A DNA stretch of 8,030 bases from Pseudomonadota bacterium (GTDB lineage: Bacteria > Pseudomonadota > Alphaproteobacteria > Rhodospirillales > 2-02-FULL-58-16), in NCBI GenBank assembly GCA_022572335.1, contig JACZWD010000122.1, positions 1-8,030 on the forward strand, written 5' to 3'. The first letter of the stretch is position 1. Each line of letters begins with the position of its first letter. This document shows positions 1 to 5,849 of the stretch, in pieces. The translations under genes were made by a program, and so were the position numbers. The notes under the pieces are model-generated. The model did no database searches. It saw only the letters and a list, made by a program, of their open reading frames with translations, and was not told the DNA's origin.

Positions 1-387
1 CTGTTGGACAGGCCGCCGCCTTTGCCGCCGCCGAGGCCGCCAACGGAGCCGCTGTTGGACAGGCCGCCGCCTTTGCTGCCACCGAGGCCACCAACGGAGC
101 CGCTGTTGGACAGGCCGCCGCCTTTGCCGCCGCCGAGGCCGCCAACGGAGCCGCTGTTGGACAGGCCGCCGCCTTTGCTGCCACCGAGGCCACCAACGGA
201 GCCGCTGTTGGACAGGCCGCCGCCTTTGCCGCCGCCGAGGCCGCCAACGGAGCCGCTGTTGGACAGGCCGCCGCCTTTGCTGCCACCGAGGCCACCAACG
301 GAGCCGCTGTTGGACAGGCCGCCGCCTTTGCTGCCACCGAGGCCACCAACGGAGCCGCTGTTGGACAGGCCGCCGCCTTTGCCGCCG
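1..387. repeat. 51-bp tandem repeat array, seven full units plus a partial
   Basis: Units begin at 1, 52, 103, 154, 205, 256 and 307, with a 30-bp partial unit at 358-387; the array continues past the left edge. Two variants differ at three bases and run in the order A B A B A B B and partial A, so there is a 102-bp higher-order period. Within each variant the copies are identical. 51 bp is 17 codons, so gain or loss of a unit keeps the frame of the minus-strand secreted protein. Read on the minus strand, two of the three A/B differences are silent and the third swaps Gly for Ser. There are no unique spacers, so this is not a CRISPR. Confidence 0.97.
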
Positions 388-752
388 TGGGCGACTATGG
401 CCGGGCCATACCCATTCGTGGACGGGGTCGCGGTACCCCTAGAGGCCAAGTTCCGGCCGTGTTTCTTCTTGAACGCGTTCTTCACCTTCACGCCCTTGGC
501 GAACAGGCCGCCCCGGTTGTTGCTGGCGAAGATGACCACCGCACGCGGGTGCCGGACACGGTACCCGGAGTTCGATTTCGCCGACCGGGATATGGTGACG
601 CCCTTGCCGCGGTGCGCTTTCGCGCCGGAAGACGTCGCCGCGCCACTGTCGCCGTTCCCCTTGACGATATCATCCGCGTACGCCGGGGACACTCCTGGAA
701 CCAGGGAGACAAGGCCCAACATCAGGACCACCAAACCGGCACTCCGGGCCAT
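1..752 (-). CDS. Secreted glycine-rich tandem-repeat protein (partial, C-terminus beyond left edge)
   Basis: I do not recognise the family. Reading leftward from the ATG at 752-750 gives 250 open codons to the window edge. Residues 1-26 are a textbook Sec signal peptide: MARS start, hydrophobic core LVVLMLGLVSLV, and cleavage site AYA before DD. Residues 27 to about 121 are basic (many K and R, including FKKKHGR near 93-99) with no motif I know. From about residue 122 comes a partial repeat, then 17-residue units GSVGGLGGGKGGGLSNS, with G or S at position 9, starting at residue 133 and continuing off the edge. About half of each unit is glycine and there is one lysine per unit. The start was chosen because the signal peptide begins there; a GTG two codons upstream is an alternative. 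I see no clear Shine-Dalgarno, and an in-frame stop lies upstream at 885-887. Export is well supported. A surface, matrix or adhesive role is only inference from composition. Confidence 0.82.
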   Translation of the reverse strand, partial: MARSAGLVVLMLGLVSLVPGVSPAYADDIVKGNGDSGAATSSGAKAHRGKGVTISRSAKSNSGYRVRHPRAVVIFASNNRGGLFAKGVKVKNAFKKKHGRNLASRGTATPSTNGYGPAIVAHGGKGGGLSNSGSVGGLGGSKGGGLSNSGSVGGLGGSKGGGLSNSGSVGGLGGGKGGGLSNSGSVGGLGGSKGGGLSNSGSVGGLGGGKGGGLSNSGSVGGLGGSKGGGLSNSGSVGGLGGGKGGGLSN

Positions 753-900
753 CGCCACGACAACCGGAAACCGGCCGCCGGCGCGGGTTCGGATGCCATT
801 TGCACGCGAAGGGGCGCGAACATCATATGTACGTGTCAATTCAACCTCCACTGCTCCACGGCGCCGCCCGTTTCGCACCCCTGACTATCCGGCTCCGCCA

Positions 901-1065
901 TAAAATCAATGATGTTGTTGAATATTTACTAGTAATTAAACACCATGTCAACAAAAATGTATGCTAAAGGATGATAATTTTAAATAACAATTGAATAATT
1001 ATTTAACAAAATTCGTCAGTATTTTTAATTTATATTGTATAAAATTTTAACTAAATTGCATTAAA
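901..1065. other. AT-rich island between the secreted-protein gene and eno
   Basis: By hand count about 30 of 165 bases are G or C (about 18%), against a very GC-rich surrounding. No open frame of note crosses it. It contains the candidate minus-strand promoter at 923-951 and an 8-bp inverted repeat (ttaaataa at 980-987, ttatttaa at 999-1006, 11-nt loop). It may be a promoter/upstream region bound by an AT-binding nucleoid protein, or the scar of inserted foreign DNA. The sequence alone does not decide this. Confidence 0.85.
923..951 (-). promoter_or_regulatory. Candidate sigma-70 promoter for the glycine-rich secreted protein
   Basis: On the minus strand a perfect -35 hexamer TTGACA (951-946) is followed by a 17-nt spacer and a -10-like TAAATA (928-923). 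Transcription would start near 916, giving a leader of about 165 nt before the ATG at 752. The element lies at the edge of the AT-rich island nearest the gene and points at it. The -35 and spacing are strong and the -10 is only fair. In such AT-rich DNA chance matches are common, so this is a prediction. Confidence 0.5.
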
Positions 1066-1522
1066 CGGGCGAACACCAAGCGTGCGCCCGATTCCCTCCC
1101 GCTAGGCCGTCCCCTCCCGCGAAGTCGCCGAGGGGTCATACCAAGGGGCGCTGATCATGACTCATGGAGATCGCGTAGGCGGCCCGTCGGAGGGCGTCGA
1201 AAAGTTTTGACGATGCACCGCTCGGCCGTTTATCGGGCTGATATGGCGACGGGAAACCTGCCTAATGGTCGTTTCACGCGCTGAGGGGACAACGTCCGCA
1301 AAGGGTCCAGGCTGGGTGGAAACTCTTTTCGAGGCCCGAGCGCGCAACATCGGTTCGCGTAACCGCCGTCGCAGGCAATAATGTTTCACCCGTCCGCTAT
1401 CGCCGGATCTATTGTTGCGCCGACGCCCTTCCGACCCGGGTTTTCACACACCCGGGGCTATTGGCGGACAGCGGCGAGGCAGGCCCGAGAGCCGATGACA
1501 ACGCTATTTACCGGCACACGCC
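1066..1522. other. Gene-poor spacer downstream of eno
   Basis: I find no convincing gene, tRNA or known RNA here. Visible structures: an inverted repeat cgggcg/cgcccg (1066-1071 and 1085-1090), which on the minus strand is followed by a short T-rich stretch; a cccctc/gagggg pair (1111-1116 and 1130-1135); a near-palindrome around 1195-1212 (cgtcgaaaa/ttttgacg); and the 7-bp stem at 1435-1456 listed separately. Short open frames exist on both strands but lack ribosome sites and family resemblance. In many alphaproteobacteria eno is followed closely by ftsB and pdh genes; these are absent from this interval. Confidence 0.6.
1435..1456 (-). terminator. Hairpin downstream of eno, possible weak terminator
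   Basis: cccgggt (1435-1441) and acccggg (1450-1456) form a perfect 7-bp stem with an 8-nt loop, 67 nt past the eno stop codon in the direction of transcription. There is no T-run after it on the minus strand, so it is not a classical intrinsic terminator. It could stabilise the 3' end or assist Rho-dependent termination. A second hairpin with a short T stretch lies further on at 1066-1090. Confidence 0.3.
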
Positions 1523-2797
1523 CTAACGCAGGACGCCGCGCCCGGCGTACCGGGCCGCCGGGCCCAGTTCCTCTTCGATGCGCATGAGCTGGTTGTACTT
1601 GGCCAGCCGGTCCGAGCGCGACAGCGAGCCGGTCTTGATCTGGCCGGCGTTGGTGGCGACGGCGATGTCGGCGATGGTCGTGTCCTCGGTTTCGCCCGAG
1701 CGGTGCGAGATGACGGCGGCGTACCCCGCCTTGTGGGCCATCTCCACGGTCTCCAGGGTCTCGGTCAGGGTGCCGATCTGGTTGAGCTTGATGAGGATGG
1801 CGTTGGCCACCCCCTTGCCGATGCCTTCCTTCAGGCGCGCCGGGGCGGTGACGAACAGGTCGTCGCCGACGAGCTGCACCTTGTTGCCGAGCGCATCGGT
1901 GAGCACCTTCCAGCCCTCCCAGTCGTCTTCGGCCATGCCGTCCTCGACCGAGACGATGGGATAGCCGCCGACGAGGCCTTCGTAGTAGGCGACCATGCCG
2001 GCGGCGTCCAGGGTCTTGCCCTCGCCGGTGAGCGCGTAGGTTCCGTCGGTGAAGAACTCGCTGGCCGCCGCGTCCAGGGCCAGCACGATGTCGGCGCCGG
2101 GCTTGTAACCGGCGGTCTCGATGGCCTTCATGATGAAGTCCAGGGCCTGTTCGGAGCCCTTGAGCGCCGGGGCGAAGCCCCCCTCGTCGCCGACATTGAC
2201 GTTGTGCCCGGCGGCTTTCAGGGCCGCCCTCAGGGCGGCGAAGGTTTCGGCACCCATGCGCACGGCGTCGGCGAAGGTGCCGGCGCCCACCGGCATGATC
2301 ATGAATTCCTGGATGTCGATGGGATTGTCGGCGTGGACGCCGCCGTTGATGATGTTCATCTGGGGCACCGGAAGCAGGTGCGCGTGCGTCCCGCCGACGA
2401 AGCGGTACAGCGGCAGGGCCGCCTCGTCGGCCGCAGCCTTGGCGACGGCCAGGCTGACGCCGAGGATGGCGTTGGCGCCGAGCCGCGCCTTGTTGGGCGT
2501 GCCGTCGAGGGCGGTCATGGTCCGGTCGATCAGGAACTGGTCCTCGGCGTCCATGCCGGAAAGGGCGTCGAAGATCTCGCCGTTGACCGCCGCGCAGGCG
2601 TTTTGCACGCCCTTGCCGCCGTAGCGCCCGTCGTCTCCGTCGCGCAGTTCCACCGCCTCGTGGGCGCCGGTCGAGGCCCCCGAAGGGACGGCGGCGCGCC
2701 CCGAGGCGCCGGTCTCCAGCACCACGTCCACCTCGACGGTGGGGTTGCCGCGGGAATCCAGGATCTCGCGGGCGTGGATATCGATGATGGCGGTCAT
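1523..2797 (-). CDS. eno: Enolase (phosphopyruvate hydratase)
   Basis: Converts 2-phosphoglycerate to phosphoenolpyruvate in glycolysis, in the cytoplasm; in Gram-negative bacteria it is often also part of the RNA degradosome. The 424-residue length is normal. Seen in the sequence: the N-terminal ILDSRGNPTVE motif (12-22), SGAST loop (39-43), catalytic Glu205 in VGDEGGF, Mg ligands Asp242, Glu285 and the Asp312/313 pair, the enolase signature ILIKLNQIGTLTET with catalytic Lys337, and SHRSGET (364-370). All key residues are present. The ATG at 2797-2795 overlaps the kdsA stop by 4 bp (ATGA), and a purine-rich AAAAGGA lies just upstream inside the end of kdsA, so the two are probably translationally coupled. 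It is the last gene of the cluster. Its product, phosphoenolpyruvate, is a substrate of the neighbouring KdsA. Confidence 0.99.
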   Translation of the reverse strand: MTAIIDIHAREILDSRGNPTVEVDVVLETGASGRAAVPSGASTGAHEAVELRDGDDGRYGGKGVQNACAAVNGEIFDALSGMDAEDQFLIDRTMTALDGTPNKARLGANAILGVSLAVAKAAADEAALPLYRFVGGTHAHLLPVPQMNIINGGVHADNPIDIQEFMIMPVGAGTFADAVRMGAETFAALRAALKAAGHNVNVGDEGGFAPALKGSEQALDFIMKAIETAGYKPGADIVLALDAAASEFFTDGTYALTGEGKTLDAAGMVAYYEGLVGGYPIVSVEDGMAEDDWEGWKVLTDALGNKVQLVGDDLFVTAPARLKEGIGKGVANAILIKLNQIGTLTETLETVEMAHKAGYAAVISHRSGETEDTTIADIAVATNAGQIKTGSLSRSDRLAKYNQLMRIEEELGPAARYAGRGVLR

Positions 2798-3663
2798 CCG
2801 GTGTCCTTTTCCGGCCCCGGTTGGAGGACGACCGGCCGCGCCTTGGCCACCCGGTCGATTTCGAGCAGGGTCTCAACGATTTCCGGCAACTGGCTGAGCG
2901 GGATCATGTTTGGGCCGTCGCTGGGGGCCTTGTCCGGGTCCTGGTGGGTCTCCATGAACACGGCGGCGACTCCCACCGCGACCGCGGCGCGGGCGAGCAC
3001 CGGGGCGAATTCCCGCTGGCCGCCCGATCGCGTCCCCTCGCCGCCCGGCTGCTGCACCGAATGGGTGGCGTCGAAGACGACGGGGCACCCGGTGGCGGCG
3101 AGGATGGGCAGGGCCCGCATGTCGGAGACCAGGGTGTTGTAGCCGAAGCTGGCGCCCCGTTCGCACACCAGGATATTCTTGTTGCCGGTAGTCTCGATCT
3201 TGGCGACCACGTTGGCCATGTCCCAGGGGGCCAGGAACTGGCCCTTTTTCACGTTGATGGGACGGCCCGTCCGGCCCGCCGCCAGAAGGAGCTCCGTCTG
3301 GCGGCACAGGAAGGCCGGGATCTGCAGCACGTCCACGGCCTCGGCGACGGCGGCGCACTGGCCCGGTTCGTGGACGTCGGTGAGCACCGGGCAGCCCACG
3401 GTTTCGCGGATCTCGGCGAATACCGGCAGCGCCGCGTCCAGGCCGACGCCGCGCGGCGTGTCGGCGCTGGTGCGGTTGGCCTTGTCGAACGAGGTCTTGT
3501 AGATCAGCCCGATGCCCAGTTTTTCCGCCATGTCCGACAGCGCCCACGACGTTTCCAGGGCATGGGCGCGGCTCTCCATGGCGCACGGCCCGGCGATGAG
3601 GACGACCGGCCGGTCGTTGCCGAGGGTGAGCCCGGCGATGGACACGTGGCGGGGCTGGGTCAT
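2794..3663 (-). CDS. kdsA: 3-deoxy-D-manno-octulosonate 8-phosphate synthase
   Basis: Condenses phosphoenolpyruvate with arabinose 5-phosphate to make KDO-8-phosphate, the first committed step to KDO, the sugar joining lipid A to the LPS core; cytoplasmic. At 289 residues it is a normal full-length TIM-barrel enzyme. Seen: AGPCAMES (24-31), KTSFDKANRTS (56-66), DVHEP (96-100), IPAFLCRQTELL (115-126), NVKKGQFLAPWD (137-148), DATHSVQQPG (198-207) and METHQDPDKAPSDGPN (237-252). Cys27, His201, Glu238 and Asp249 match the four metal ligands of the metal-dependent class; the E. coli-type metal-free enzyme has Asn in place of this Cys. The gene follows pyrG after 18 nt and overlaps eno by 4 bp. The ribosome site is weak (GGGGA about 10 nt before the ATG at 3663). 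The product CMP-KDO pathway uses CTP from pyrG. Confidence 0.98.
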   Translation of the reverse strand: MTQPRHVSIAGLTLGNDRPVVLIAGPCAMESRAHALETSWALSDMAEKLGIGLIYKTSFDKANRTSADTPRGVGLDAALPVFAEIRETVGCPVLTDVHEPGQCAAVAEAVDVLQIPAFLCRQTELLLAAGRTGRPINVKKGQFLAPWDMANVVAKIETTGNKNILVCERGASFGYNTLVSDMRALPILAATGCPVVFDATHSVQQPGGEGTRSGGQREFAPVLARAAVAVGVAAVFMETHQDPDKAPSDGPNMIPLSQLPEIVETLLEIDRVAKARPVVLQPGPEKDTG

Positions 3664-3681
3664 GGAGGCTTTTTCCCCGCC

Positions 3682-5307
3682 TCAGACCAGGCGCGCCTGG
3701 TCGATGGCGGCGCCGATGAAGGAGGTGAACAGCGGGTGCGGCTCGAAGGGCCTGGACTTGAGTTCGGGGTGGAACTGCACGCCGATGAACCAGGGATGAT
3801 CGGGGAGTTCCACGATCTCGGGCAGCACGCCGTCGGGGGACTTGCCGGAAAAGATCATGCCCGCCTTGGCCAGCCGCGCTTCGTAGGTGTTGTTGACCTC
3901 GTAGCGGTGGCGGTGGCGCTCGCTGATGCGGTCGGTGCCGTATATCTGGCGGACGCGGCTGTTGGGGCTGAGTTCGCACGCGTAGGCGCCTAACCGCATG
4001 GTGCCGCCCAGGTCCCCGTCGCGGGCGCGGGTTTCCACGGTGCCGTCGCGAATCCATTCGGTCATCAGGCCGATCACCGGTTCGTCGCAGGGACCGAACT
4101 CGGTGGACCCGGCGCCCTCGATGCCGGCCATGTTGCGCGCCGCCTCCACCACCGCCATCTGCATGCCGAAACAGATGCCGAAGTAGGGCACGTCGCGTTC
4201 GCGGGCGAAGCGCGCCGCCGCAAGCTTGCCCGCCGCGCCGCGCTCGCCGAAGCCGCCCGGCACTAAGATCCCGTTCACCCCGTCCAGGTGCTGGACCGTG
4301 TCCTCGCGCTCGAAGATCTCCGAATCGATCCAGTTGGTATTGACACGGACGTTGTTGGCGATGCCGCCGTGGGCCAGGGCCTCGGCCAGGGACTTGTAGG
4401 CGTCGAGCAGGCCGGTGTACTTGCCGACGATGGCGATGCTGACCTCACCCTCGGGCTTGGTGGCGCGGTGGACGATGTCGCGCCAGCCGGACAGGTCCAG
4501 CGCCGGCGCGTCGATGGCGAAATGGCGGCACACCTGTTCGTCCAGCCCTTCTTCGTGGTAGCTGATGGGCACCTGATAGATGGTGTCGACGTCCAGGGCC
4601 GGGATCACGGCCTCGAGGCGGACGTTGCAGAACAGCGCGATCTTGCGCCGTTCGGCGTCCGGGATCTCGCGGTCGGCCCGGCACAGCAGCACGTCCGCCT
4701 GGATGCCCACGCTCAGCAGCTCCTTCACCGAGTGCTGGGTGGGCTTGGTCTTTAACTCCCCGGCGCTGGGAATGTACGGCACCAGCGTCAGGTGCAGGTA
4801 CATGACGCGCTCACGGCCCAGCTCGTTGCCCATCTGGCGGATGGCCTCGAGGAACGGCAGGCCTTCGATGTCGCCGACGGTGCCCCCGATCTCGCACAGC
4901 ACGAAGTCCTCGTCCTCGAGGTCACTGGTAATGAACGCCTTGATGGCGTCGGTGATGTGGGGAATCACCTGGATGGTGGCGCCCAGGTAATCGCCGCGCC
5001 GTTCCCGGGCGATGACGTCGGAATAGATGCGTCCGGTGGTGATGTTGTCGCTCTGGCGCGAGGCGACGCCGGTGAAGCGCTCGTAGTGTCCGAGATCGAG
5101 GTCGGTCTCGGCGCCGTCGTCGGTGACGTAGACCTCGCCGTGCTGATAGGGGCTCATGGTGCCCGGATCGACGTTGATGTAGGGGTCCAGCTTGCGCAGG
5201 CGCACCTTGAACCCGCGCCCCTGGAGCAGAGTCCCGAGGGCCGCCGATGCCAATCCCTTGCCGAGTGATGAGACCACGCCGCCGGTGATAAAGATGAACC
5301 GCGTCAT
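3682..5307 (-). CDS. pyrG: CTP synthase (glutamine-hydrolysing)
   Basis: Aminates UTP to CTP using ATP and glutamine; cytoplasmic, last step of de novo CTP synthesis. The 541 residues match the usual length. The N-terminal synthetase domain (about 1-270) shows the ATP-binding start FITGGVVSSLGKG (6-18), LDPYINVDPGTMSPYQHGEV (40-59) and CEIGGTVGDIEG (138-149). The C-terminal glutamine amidotransferase domain (about 288-541) has VPGGFGERG (349-357), nucleophile Cys379 in FGICFGMQ, and the His513/Glu515 pair in QFHPELKSRP. All catalytic residues are intact. The ATG at 5307 is fixed by the conserved N-terminus. No Shine-Dalgarno precedes it; instead a strong promoter ends 8 nt upstream, suggesting a leaderless message. 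It lies 93 nt after secG and 18 nt before kdsA, probably in one transcript with kdsA and eno. Confidence 0.99.
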   Translation of the reverse strand: MTRFIFITGGVVSSLGKGLASAALGTLLQGRGFKVRLRKLDPYINVDPGTMSPYQHGEVYVTDDGAETDLDLGHYERFTGVASRQSDNITTGRIYSDVIARERRGDYLGATIQVIPHITDAIKAFITSDLEDEDFVLCEIGGTVGDIEGLPFLEAIRQMGNELGRERVMYLHLTLVPYIPSAGELKTKPTQHSVKELLSVGIQADVLLCRADREIPDAERRKIALFCNVRLEAVIPALDVDTIYQVPISYHEEGLDEQVCRHFAIDAPALDLSGWRDIVHRATKPEGEVSIAIVGKYTGLLDAYKSLAEALAHGGIANNVRVNTNWIDSEIFEREDTVQHLDGVNGILVPGGFGERGAAGKLAAARFARERDVPYFGICFGMQMAVVEAARNMAGIEGAGSTEFGPCDEPVIGLMTEWIRDGTVETRARDGDLGGTMRLGAYACELSPNSRVRQIYGTDRISERHRHRYEVNNTYEARLAKAGMIFSGKSPDGVLPEIVELPDHPWFIGVQFHPELKSRPFEPHPLFTSFIGAAIDQARLV

Positions 5308-5315
5308 GGACGGAC

Positions 5316-5344
5316 ACTATACACCATCCGGCGCGCCCTCTCAA
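5316..5344 (-). promoter_or_regulatory. Promoter for pyrG, predicted to give a leaderless mRNA
   Basis: On the minus strand TTGAGA (5344-5339), a 17-nt spacer and TATAGT (5321-5316) make a near-consensus sigma-70 promoter. Only 8 nt (GTCCGTCC) separate the -10 from the pyrG ATG, so initiation at the normal distance falls at or within three bases of the A of the start codon. This fits the missing Shine-Dalgarno. It would let pyrG-kdsA-eno be expressed apart from tpiA-secG. Mapping is not possible from sequence alone. Confidence 0.72.
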
Positions 5345-5400
5345 AGAAGAAGAGACGGCATCTCCGCCGCCTCGCCAAACCCTTCGCCGAACCGCCCATG

Positions 5401-5727
5401 CTAACGGGCAAGGGGAGCGCTCGGCCCCTCCGGCTCGGCCGGTTCCTGCTCCACCGCCGCCGGCGGCTGGTCGAGGATCGAGCGCGATTCGCGGTCGCCG
5501 CCGGCCAGGATGGCGAGGGTCAGGCTGGTCAGCATGAACAGGGCGGCGATGACCGCCGTGGCGCGGGTCAGCAGGTTGGCCGTGGCGCGCCCGGTCATGA
5601 ATCCGCCCATGCCGCCGCCGCCGCCGCCGCCCATTCCCAGGCCGCCGCCTTCGCTGCGCTGGAGCAGGATCGTGCCGACAAGGGCGATGGCCAGGATCAG
5701 GTGGATGACGATTATGACCGCGGTCAT
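5401..5727 (-). CDS. secG: Preprotein translocase subunit SecG
   Basis: Small inner-membrane subunit of the SecYEG channel that assists SecA-driven export. The 108 residues fit the family. There are two membrane helices (about 2-22 and 55-77) joined by a loop with the typical LLQRSEGGGLG motif (21-31), here extended by an unusually long glycine stretch (33-42), then FMTGRATANLLTRAT before helix 2. The acidic, proline-rich tail (about 86-104) is variable in the family. The ATG at 5727 is preceded by a purine-rich AAGAGAGG, close to the start. It lies 122 nt after tpiA and 93 nt before pyrG; the tpiA-secG neighbour pair is widespread in bacteria. The glycine stretch is coded by a GCC/GGC microsatellite. 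Confidence 0.95.
   Translation of the reverse strand: MTAVIIVIHLILAIALVGTILLQRSEGGGLGMGGGGGGGMGGFMTGRATANLLTRATAVIAALFMLTSLTLAILAGGDRESRSILDQPPAAVEQEPAEPEGPSAPLAR
5611..5631. repeat. (GCC)7 microsatellite inside secG
   Basis: Seven uninterrupted GCC triplets, read on the minus strand as the poly-glycine run in the SecG cytoplasmic loop. Slippage in units of three would change loop length without breaking the frame. Confidence 0.9.
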
Positions 5728-5746
5728 GGCCTCTCTTACCCGGTTG

Positions 5747-5766
5747 TGCCGCCGTCCCCGGCGGCA
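5747..5766. promoter_or_regulatory. Strong GC hairpin in the tpiA-secG spacer
   Basis: tgccgccg (5747-5754) and cggcggca (5759-5766) form a perfect 8-bp stem closed by a 4-nt loop, ending about 20 nt upstream of the secG start codon. No T-run follows on the minus strand, so it is not a standard terminator. It may protect or process the tpiA-secG message, or modulate secG translation. Confidence 0.5.
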
Positions 5767-5767
5767 G

Positions 5768-5795
5768 CCTGCCTTCGCCGACCTGCCTTCGCCGA
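5768..5795. repeat. 14-bp perfect tandem duplication in the tpiA-secG spacer
   Basis: The unit cctgccttcgccga occurs twice in direct succession (5768-5781 and 5782-5795) right beside the hairpin at 5747-5766. A related cttcgccgaac also occurs in the secG-pyrG spacer near 5390. It is non-coding and looks like a recent slippage duplication. Confidence 0.9.
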
Positions 5796-5849
5796 ACGAC
5801 CCGTCGCTCGCCGGTGGTATTTAATCCGTGGCGGGCGCCGTGGCTAGTA

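Noticed and set aside
1..387. CRISPR array
   Set aside because: Units are contiguous with no unique spacers and encode an in-frame protein repeat.
4..903. Long plus-strand open frame with proline-rich repeats (DRPPPLPPPRPPTEPL-like)
   Set aside because: It is the antisense shadow of the glycine-rich repeat. The minus strand gives a signal peptide and a sensible exported protein, while the plus frame has no ribosome site and dissolves into arginine-rich noise.
1213..1284. Short plus-strand frame of 23 residues in the spacer
   Set aside because: No ribosome site or promoter nearby and nothing to support translation.
1348..1370. tRNA T-arm-like sequence (cggttcgcgtaaccg)
   Set aside because: The loop is too short and no acceptor, D or anticodon arms can be found around it.
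1162..1389. 75-codon GTG-started minus-strand frame in the eno downstream spacer
   Set aside because: No ribosome site, no recognisable motif and an arginine-rich composition typical of chance frames.
1458..2876. 472-codon minus-strand frame overlapping eno
   Set aside because: Arginine/glycine-rich out-of-frame reading of eno with no domain resemblance.
1703..3142. Long plus-strand open frames opposite eno, kdsA and pyrG
   Set aside because: They lie antisense to well-conserved enzymes with all catalytic residues; long shadow frames are expected in high-GC DNA.
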